Assembly: GCA_035041965.1 (NCBI GenBank)
Contig: JAPYMA010000206.1
Location: forward strand, 124,001-188,000
DNA from: Anisakis pegreffii
Taxonomy: Eukaryota > Nematoda > Chromadorea > Rhabditida > Anisakidae
Direction of reading: 5' to 3'
Length of the DNA: 64,000 bases
Shown: positions 55,828 through 64,000 of the stretch, one piece after another
How positions within the stretch are numbered: position 1 is the stretch's first letter
Layout of the letters: each line of letters starts with the position of its first letter
Made by a program: the position numbers and the translations under genes
The notes under the pieces: model-generated
Databases searched by the model: none
Seen by the model: only the letters and a program-made list of their open reading frames with translations
What the model was told of the DNA's origin: nothing

Positions 55828-55990
55828 TATGAGAATAGCCATATCTCCTCAACTCATCGCTCCTCCGTATCCTGTGCAATGCTCGAACATTCCTCAAGAA
55901 CTTATGGATGCGTCTTTCTGCGGAATTCGATTCTGGGTTGTCACTTGCGTGTGAATAGATAAGCATCAAACGATCCGATATGGACTTGAC
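55828..55990 (-). repeat. Dispersed repeat family 2, copy 2 (inverted)
   Basis: Reverse complement of 48744-48909 with roughly a dozen substitutions. It lies 118 bases beyond repeat family 3 copy 2, so both families are present on each side of the GT31 gene. Confidence 0.85.
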
Positions 55991-57186
55991 TAGGGTTTGC
56001 AAAATCCCGACGATTTTTCAATCCCGGGATTGCATGTTTGTATATATTGTTAATTACATGTAAATCACGTGCGTTATTTGTAATTGAATGATTAAGAATA
56101 GATACAATACAGTGGCAGATGTTGTGGTGCATTGTCAGATTTTATCATTGTCGATCATAAATTTGTGAACATATTTATGATGCCTCATATGTTTTAACTG
56201 GGGGATTCTTTATTGTTTTTTAATGCATTTGTTAATGTTATTTGCGTTATGTTATTATCGTTGTTTTGTGTTATTGTTGTTATTGTTATTGTCACTGTAT
56301 TGTCATATGTTGAGAAGTTTAGTTCTTCTGAAACAATTTGATATCAAAAGAAAAATACTATAAATTCTGACTTATTGTTAGATTATTACCTATTGGATTT
56401 AGTTTTCTATTTATTTTTTAACGTTGTGAATTACCTGAATTATATATTACATATAATGTATATATTCATGTATGTTGCCACAAATTATCATGTATGTTTT
56501 CATTATTTATGTATTTATTTATTCATTTTGTACATTCATTGTTATTATGAATGTTGTAAGCCTTTTTATTTGGGATGTGGGTAGGGCGAAGGAGGGATGC
56601 GGCACGTAACGACCCGCTTAACTCCGGAGCCAGAGGTACGGACTTGGACTGGCTATAGATATGGCCCATCCCACCTGATTGAAGCTTTTTTCAGTTTGTG
56701 CACCCCACCATTCCCCCTCCCCCTCCTTCCTTCCCCAATGTGGACTCTATTACGCGAATTCGTGTTGGACTCTAACATAGACTAGCACACTTGCTGATTT
56801 GTACTGAGGTAGCTATCGCATCTTAACTTAATTTGATGTAAGTTACTCATAACTTTTACTTGACTTAGCTTGACTGTGACTGTATTATAAGCCCACTGAG
56901 CCAAAACTCTGAAACGACTTGACTGGAAATTTATCACATATTGTCTTGAGTTGGTGTAGCGATTAGCGGGCTTTGACTTTGCCTAGTTAAATGTTAGTTC
57001 AACGTTACTGTGGACCATATTAGCATGTGATTTAGAGGAATACTTAGTTATCTGTGGACAGCCTGACGCAGTATCCTGGTCTTGTCACGGCTGAGAAAAA
57101 AGCTCTCGGAATTGATCGCTCCTTCGATGTAGAGATATCACATCAGAGAATATATAGTTTATTGCGGGAGGAGCTGTGACTGGGGT
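55991..57186. other. Low-complexity AT-rich stretch followed by a GC-richer segment, no gene
   Basis: 56180-56570 is T-rich with many TTATTGTTATT-like runs and a TATATTACATATAATGTATA palindrome near 56441-56463. 56585-56745 turns GC-rich, ending in a CCCCCTCCCCCTCCTTCCTT pyrimidine tract. No coding signal recognised. The sequence may belong to the same element as the tandem repeat that follows. Confidence 0.5.
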
Positions 57187-57399
57187 TGATAATAGCTGCA
57201 CTGGCAAATGAAAAAAGAAAATTATCCCCGTAAAAATGAGTTACACGAACGTAGGGTATGAATCGCCTTATGAAGTTGGCGATAGGTCTGGAAAGTTCGC
57301 CTGGACCACTCACCCGAAGAGTCGAGTCGCTAGGTGGCGACTCGAAGAACATCTTTTTGTAGTGCTGTTTAGTGACAGCTGAACTGAGTTGAATGCTGT
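57187..57399 (+). repeat. Tandem unit 1, left part (R1)
   Basis: Strongly similar to 58044-58240. Both carry CACGAACGTAGGGTATGAAT, AGGTCTGGAAAGTTCGCCTG, GACCACTCACC and TAGTGCTGTTT. A hairpin with an 8-bp stem is formed by CGAGTCGC (57323-57330) and GCGACTCG (57337-57344). No open frame is shared. Confidence 0.85.
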
Positions 57400-57813
57400 A
57401 TCTTATGTGCAGTTAATGGTCATTTTTAAAAAGCATATTTTGGTTGCATGGGTGATCCCAACCCGTCGAGCTGCCAACAAGAGGGGCTAGGTTTAAGTAA
57501 ATGCGACAGGCGTTCCCCGCCTACCGGCAGTCTCGGCGAATCGGGGAGAAAGAACTTAAAATATGCTAGCGATATTTACCCGAGTATCGCTAGCATTTAT
57601 TCTACGGAACATATTATGGGCGTTCCCGGCCCGGGAAAGGCGCCGATTTGACCGGGGATAGGGAATGCGCGTAAGTTGGCCTGAGTAGTGCCTTCGGGCA
57701 TTTGCTCAGGTAACGAGGGTTCCCGGACTCACTGTGCGCACTTCCTCTTAACAGGGGGGAATTATAATCGGATTGACCATTGGCTCGCACATATGAAATC
57801 GGTTCATTCAGTT
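57400..57813. mobile_element. GC-rich structured block inserted between R1 and R2 of unit 1
   Basis: Unit 2 passes directly from R1 to R2, whereas unit 1 has about 400 extra bases here. The block is much more GC-rich than its surroundings and rich in inverted repeats: a perfect 12-bp stem ATGCTAGCGATA (57563-57574) with TATCGCTAGCAT (57585-57596), a TTCCCGGCCCGGGAA palindrome near 57626, and CCTGAG...CTCAGG near 57680-57709. No protein frame recognised. It could be a short mobile element or a structured-RNA cassette; neither is shown. Confidence 0.5.
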
Positions 57814-58040
57814 CAATGTTGCTAAATGCATTATAAGGAGAAATCTCTCAGGTGTTTGTGGTTACTCGCCGAAGCTTATCTATTTGCTAGTGTCATGATG
57901 GCATTCATACACATTCTCTGATGCAATCCTTATTTCCCTTGCCAGTGCAGTTATTGTCAGTCATTAGTGCTAATAAGGTACTTGATAACTTTGAGAAATC
58001 CGTTCAAATGAGAGGAGAGGAATTATAGGTTCTTCAGTTT
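57814..58040 (+). repeat. Tandem unit 1, right part (R2)
   Basis: Matches 58249-58466: CAATGTT..., GAGAAATCTCTCAGGTGTTT, ACTCGCCGAAGCTTATCTAT, GCCAGTGCAGTTATTGTC and a final GGTTCTTCAGTTT. Confidence 0.85.
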
Positions 58041-58043
58041 TGT

Positions 58044-58240
58044 TTTGATAGCTACACTGGCATATGAATGAAAAAAATATCCCTATGAAACTGAGTTTCA
58101 CGAACGTAGGGTATGAATAGCCTTATGAAGTTAGCGGTAGGTCTGGAAAGTTCGCCTGGACCACTCACCTGTAGAGTCGAGTTGCTGAATGGTGACTCGA
58201 AGAACGTCTTCCTCGTAGTGCTGTTTGATAACAGCTGGAA
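58044..58240 (+). repeat. Tandem unit 2, left part (R1)
   Basis: Second R1. The hairpin is kept although the arms differ: CGAGTTGC (58178-58185) pairs with GTGACTCG (58192-58199) using two G-U pairs, with the same 6-base loop length as in unit 1. Confidence 0.85.
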
Positions 58241-58248
58241 TAAAGTTC

Positions 58249-58466
58249 CAATGTTATCAAATGTGTTATGAGAAGAAATCTCTCAGGTGTTTGTGGATAC
58301 TCGCCGAAGCTTATCTATTAGCTAGTTTCATGATGACATTCATACAATTTTATGACATCATCCTTATCTCCCATGCCAGTGCAGTTATTGTCTGTCATAG
58401 AGTACTTGATAACCTTAAGAAATCCATTCAAATGGAATGAGAAGCATTGTGGGTTCTTCAGTTTAC
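58249..58466 (+). repeat. Tandem unit 2, right part (R2)
   Basis: Second R2, following R1 after only a few bases. It ends in GGGTTCTTCAGTTT like the first copy. Beyond 58466 the similarity stops. Confidence 0.85.
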
Positions 58467-59340
58467 TGAAGGAAAGGTATTCAGTTAATACCAAACTTTT
58501 AGGTCATCATCCCTACTTTTAATAATCGATCACTTTCGAGAGCTTATATGTCGGACTAGGATTGAAATGGATGACTGCTGTTAGAGTTGTGCGTAGAGTT
58601 TAGACTTTTCTTTTGGTTACTATTACAAGGTCTTTTGAAGCGTGTAATGTGTTGGGGTGTAACTTTTAAAAAGGGTTTTATTGAGATAGCATTTTCGGGG
58701 CAATATCATGAAATTTTATCAAACATTATCATTCGAGCACCCGGTTAATAATTTGAGGATTTTTTTTCCTCGGATCGTTTTTTCCTCCGTTAGCATTCCT
58801 CTGATCGTTGTCGTACCTTTTGTAGATGGGGGCAAGACCTGAGTCATGCTTCACGGCAGCTTGACTCGACCTCGAACTAATTTTGAGTTGAACCAATATG
58901 ATTCCAGCTGGTTTGGTTCCCTTTCATTTTCAAGACATTCTATGACAGTGTTATCCTGTTTTAGATTGTCCGATTGAATATAGGTATCGAAGTCTCGTGT
59001 TCATATGAATATTTATTTGATTGTCCTGTTACTGTTGTTTATTTGATTGTTTCGTGTTTTGTTTATGTAATTATTTCGTGTTGTTGTTTATGTGATTATT
59101 TCGTGTTTTCGTGCGTTTATCGCCATATTCATTCTCTCGTTGTTCATTATCGGGTTTTTGATGCTGTCGCGCTAGGCATAATAAGGGAGGCACTGCTAGG
59201 AATGGACTGTTTACGATCAATGAGTGGGACAGAATTGCAAGGTATGAAAAGACCCCGCAGAAACCGCCCGGATGCAGTTCGACGTCACATGCTAGGATCA
59301 GGCTCATGTTTGGAGCTCTTGCCTGGTCCTAAGATAAGTT

Positions 59341-59650
59341 TGTAGGAATTCAACTGCTGTATAGGTTGTGGTCTTAACATGATTGTTTGATCACAACTTG
59401 AGGCAAAGATAAATTTGAAAATACCGATGGTGCGTGGCGTGACAGCTGTATAAATGTTTGTCCGCGTGTTACCACACATAACACAGAAAATTCACAAGCT
59501 GTTGGCATCTTCAGTTTCAGTGAGTTCAGAATTGTCATGACGGCAACTATTGTAGTCTTGTGCAAGTAAGTATAGAGGAATTCGGCTGCTGTATAGGTTA
59601 TGGTCTTAACATGATTGTTTACATCGCAATTAGGAATGAAAAACTTGAAA
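59341..59650 (+). repeat. Direct repeat pair, period about 235
   Basis: Sequence at 59341-59400 (GGAATTC.., CTGCTGTATAGGTT, GGTCTTAACATGATTGTTT) recurs at 59577-59630 in the same orientation. The remainder of the interval is less clearly related. Confidence 0.8.
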
Positions 59651-59929
59651 TTGGAAGGCTTTTCGAGATATCGATGTGAGAAATGGTTTGGAAAATGTGT
59701 TAATGCAAAACATTGTTTGAAATACAGCAAAATATGACTGAAATGAGTAATCATGAATTGAGGAACATTTCATGCAAAGATCATCACATATATCTTAAGC
59801 GTAGTAAAACAAATCTCTAGGAATGAATAGGATTCTTTCGAAAAACAACGATATGATAAAGAAGAACAGAGGGAAAGTCTCCAATAGTCTGATGGATTCT
59901 CTTGAGAAAAAGTAGCGTTCTTCAAATTC

Positions 59930-60035
59930 TTCATTTAGCACGGAATAGAATTCTTAGCTCAGAATAGGACAGAATAGAGTAGAGTAGCACAGAAAGACAA
60001 TTCTTCAAATGTCATTTAGTACAGAATAGGAGTGC
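59930..60035 (+). repeat. GGAATAG/AGAATAGG-rich low-complexity stretch
   Basis: Runs of GGAATAGAATT, CAGAATAGGACAGAATAGAG and a partly repeated ATTCTTCAAAT..TCATTTAG. It resembles the core of repeat family 3 in composition but does not align along its length. Confidence 0.5.
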
Positions 60036-60636
60036 AGAAGCAACAATGAACAGAGCGTTTATAACATGACGTTCCATGCATGCGAGAGTATATCCTACGA
60101 TGAGGTCAATAAGCTTGAATGAGCATCAGTGCTTGAAAATAAGAGATATGTACAGAAAAAGTTGCCGTCTCTGACTTCTGCTCAATCTTTTCTTTGGTGT
60201 AGAATATGTAATTTCGAAAGAACTTTCGCCGTTTCTTCTCAGTCGTCATGGGCGAGGTTTCATATCAAAGTCTTGGACAGCGCTTGGGCATCCCTTTTGA
60301 ATTTATATGCTCACATTTCTTTCTATCTAACAAAAACTGAGTGTGATGTAATTCGTGAACATAACCATACAAGAACGATGGAAACTGGAATGGTTAATTG
60401 CTAACGCTGGACGGCACTTTATCTTCTTCACTAGTGAGAGCCTTTGAAACTTCAGGTCAATCTACCTAGCAGCCAGTAGAAATACCATCGATAGTAGTTA
60501 ATTACTTAATTAAGTTCAATGCTTAGTAACCACTCATTCGTAATTTAACGTTCTCCAGTAATTTACAAACTACCGTTAATTTCATAAACTAAGAACCGTC
60601 ATACTGGTTTTTACCGATAGCACAGGACAAACCAAG

Positions 60637-60825
60637 TTGATTGTAGCTGTTAAGAACAATCCTAATAATCCTCTCAACATCCAGAACCAAGAATTAGATC
60701 CTTACTCGTTCGAGAAATCAGATGTTATTATGCGGAGAAGGCTGCAGCATAATGTCTTCATGCACGCCATGGCTGACGCATCTTCTGTGTGTGTTATGGA
60801 TTACATCCCTTTCTCCTTGACCTAA
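60637..60825 (+). other. Isolated open frame of uncertain meaning
   Basis: A 62-codon open frame with coding-like codon mix (for example NPLNIQNQELDPYSFEKSD) and a stop at 60823. It lacks an ATG near its left end and has no splice-consistent partner, so it could be an exon of an unseen gene, a transposon relic or chance. No homology recognised. Confidence 0.2.
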
Positions 60826-61810
60826 ACTGCAGGATTAGCACCGTCTATTTTAAGTAACAGCTGGAATTCAGTACTTTCTAACTTTGTCTTCTTTCATTTT
60901 TCAAAATTATTTATATGATTGGTTCAATCGTCGATTATTCCTCTTGTCGTCAATTGTACACTGCATTCGGAAAAGGCTGCAAAAAGTGAGAGCTCTGCAT
61001 TGGTCCTAATAGGAGAGTTCAGAATCATACGGTAACATGTGTGTATTACGTTGTCCGACGCGAGTTGGTGACAAATAGCCAATAGGCGTGTCCAAATCAG
61101 TATGAAAACAGGAAGAGTGTGGCTCGCCTCTGAAAACACAAAGAGCGCACAGGGAAATTGTGAACGAATTTGATTGCGGTAGGGTGAAAGCAAAAGGTGG
61201 ATGACTGCTCAATAATTGATCTATTTATCCGAAGTAGTTGATGAGGTTCAGTTTGGAGGATTTCGAATAGGATCATCGGAACTCACGTTCTCGCTGCACT
61301 TCATAAGGCTCTGACAAACGTGGAGTGCAAGCAACGTTCAGGAGATATTTTCAACAAACTGTTTTCATGTACTGATTCATTTCCTCAAAAAATGCATCCT
61401 AAACATTATCAATTTCAGGAAATTAAATATCGAAATATCCAGTGACACAAATCTTTTGTTTTCAAACACACACTCTCTCCATTACAGTCACATTCATTCA
61501 CATGTCTATTGGAGTTGTACTTGCCACTGTTCCACGCTACTCTCTCTATCTTCATGCTGATTTGGGACACGCCCACAGCCACTTTCGACTGCTTTCGTTG
61601 TCAGTATAGATTTTTAATAATGTTGATAGACGGGAGTGTTGCGTCAAAGTTGAATTGTTGACATGTATTTCAATGATTATTTGGCTTTATTAGGTCGTTG
61701 AACTCGTGCATCGAATGGTCCCATTTCTTTTCGAAGTGCTTTATGTTAATGGTTATATTTGATGAATCTGATGTTTGAATAGTTTGTGCCGTGCCAAGTA
61801 ATATTGGTGA

Positions 61811-62945
<1,135 letters not shown>

Positions 62946-63088
62946 TTGCTTGGAAATTCTCATCGGATCAATCCAATTCGGATGGCATTGCGATCGTATC
63001 GTTGCTTCTGTTATTGATTGTCATCATATTTATTTGATGTCTCAGTTGTATCTTCGGTTGTTTGTGAAGTGAATTGTTTTGTGATGAT

Positions 63089-63094
63089 AATAAA
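63089..63094 (+). terminator. Polyadenylation signal for ubiquitin-L40
   Basis: AATAAA 144 bases after the stop codon. Confidence 0.55.
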
Positions 63095-63183
63095 TATTTT
63101 ATCATGTTTATTCATTGTATTGCACGCTCTACAAACAGCACCAATAATGAGTCAAGTCACATTTTCAGGCTCCTGAACTTCAT

Positions 63184-63257
63184 GGCTAGACTGTTTCACC
63201 AAATGAATCTCAAAATCTTTTCGGCCAGACTGTTTCACTTAATGAATCTTTAAAATC
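63184..63257 (+). repeat. 39-bp imperfect tandem duplication
   Basis: GGCTAGACTGTTTCACCAAA at 63184 recurs as GGCCAGACTGTTTCACTTAA at 63223, both followed by TGAATCT and AAAATC. Confidence 0.8.
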
Positions 63258-64000
63258 AATCAATGGCTTATTGTTGATGTCGATGTTTTATGGTTGTACG
63301 AAACCAGGTGTTCGCTGAAGGACATTAAGTGGAAGGATGTTGTTGTAATGAGAAACGAAGACACTCAGTGAAGGGGAGAAGGGCATCTGTATGGGCTTTA
63401 TCATTTGCACAATTCAACTAATAGTAAGAAAGTTGGAATGCAATTAATAATGACATCACAGTAGCAATGTTAGAAGGAGTCGTTACAGTTGATAATTGTG
63501 AATAAAATGAACAAATAATTCTTACTTAACAACCTTGCAGTTTTGCAAACAATGACAATGTTGACGACGGAATTTCAATTTTCTTTTTTTCGCTGTGATG
63601 AAATTATAAGTGGTAAAAGCACTTTTGTAATAAAATTCATGGGTTTCAATTATATTCTAGTATATTTTATGTGGAAACATTTAATGGAATGCACGAATTG
63701 ACTAAGATATCGCTACTTTGAACCTCCTGATACAGTTGAACATAATCCTACAATTATTCATCTATAATGACAAAAAAAAGAGGTTTCAGTAGGAATAATA
63801 ATAACAATGATTAGTAATGCTCAATTTGAAAAAATGGACATAAAAATTCACCTCCGCGTTTTTAAAATTTTTGGCTTCGTCTCCGGCTCCGCATACTTCA
63901 GCTAGCCCCAACTCCAAATGTTTCTCAGGATTAAGACCCTGATCCTAGCTCTGAAACTAAATTTTCTAATTCTTAACATTTGTTCACTTTTTTTCGACTC

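Larger units (their letters stand above)
62946..64000. other. Downstream flank of ubiquitin-L40, no gene seen
   Basis: Contains the 3' UTR and AT-rich sequence with no recognisable coding segment up to the window edge. At 63868-63930 a stretch with GGCTTCGTCTCCGGCTCCGC is GC-richer and mildly recalls the GGGGACGGGG repeats at 53-54 kb. Confidence 0.45.

Noticed and set aside
57320..57350. Resemblance of the R1 hairpin context to a hammerhead ribozyme (stem II flanked by a CTG.AGA-like and GAA-like core)
   Set aside because: The conserved CUGANGA and GAAA core positions are not met in either copy (unit 1 has CCGAAGA, unit 2 CTGTAGA, and both have GAAG), and the other stems do not fall in place.

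Overview
The window looks like AT-rich nuclear DNA from a nematode. Genes are split by many introns, with exons mostly under about 250 bases. The glutamate dehydrogenase, bestrophin and ubiquitin-L40 proteins read as nematode-like. Several start codons have a splice-acceptor-like TTTTAG or TTTCAG 10-20 bases upstream, as expected for spliced-leader trans-splicing. No operon, plasmid, phage or CRISPR signal was seen. The species is not identified; nematode is an inference from protein resemblance.

Seven protein-coding genes could be assembled exon by exon with consistent phases, or nearly so. From left to right: mitochondrial glutamate dehydrogenase (+, 637-4571); an unidentified two-pass membrane protein with a PPxY tail (-, about 9687-7425, both ends open); a SPRED-type Ras/MAPK inhibitor with EVH1 and Sprouty domains (+, 14715-19988); two tandem bestrophin chloride channels (-, 28528-24208 and 36613-31405); an ADCK1-type UbiB kinase-like mitochondrial protein (-, 47452-42713); a GT31 beta-1,3-glycosyltransferase (-, about 52830-50085); and ubiquitin-ribosomal protein L40 (+, 61833-62945), which makes eight in total. 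The complete models (539, 567, about 574, 568, 522, about 406 and 128 residues) match the usual lengths of their families. Key residues sit at expected spacing: Lys130/154/166 and Asp208 in GDH, I76/F80/F84/I205/E300-D304 in both bestrophins, KxGQ and HCDPHPGN in ADCK1.

The genes do not form one pathway. They cover mitochondrial metabolism (GDH, ADCK1), membrane signalling and ion flow (SPRED, bestrophins), secretory glycosylation (GT31) and translation/ubiquitin supply (L40 fusion). The only clear local evolutionary event among genes is the bestrophin duplication.

The intergenic space is rich in repeats. There is a pair of related elements on either side of the gdh gene, a probable 0.3 kb insertion in gdh intron 4, a near-perfect 25-bp-arm hairpin at an exon edge, a 31-bp minisatellite at 40.56 kb, several two-copy dispersed elements around the GT31 gene, and at 57.2-58.5 kb a two-unit tandem repeat whose conserved hairpin keeps pairing despite substitutions, with a GC-rich structured block inserted in one unit. 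That last region is the least explained structure in the window. Stretches at 9.7-14.7, 20.0-24.2, 28.6-31.4, 36.6-42.7 and 53-61.8 kb have no gene that could be confidently assembled.
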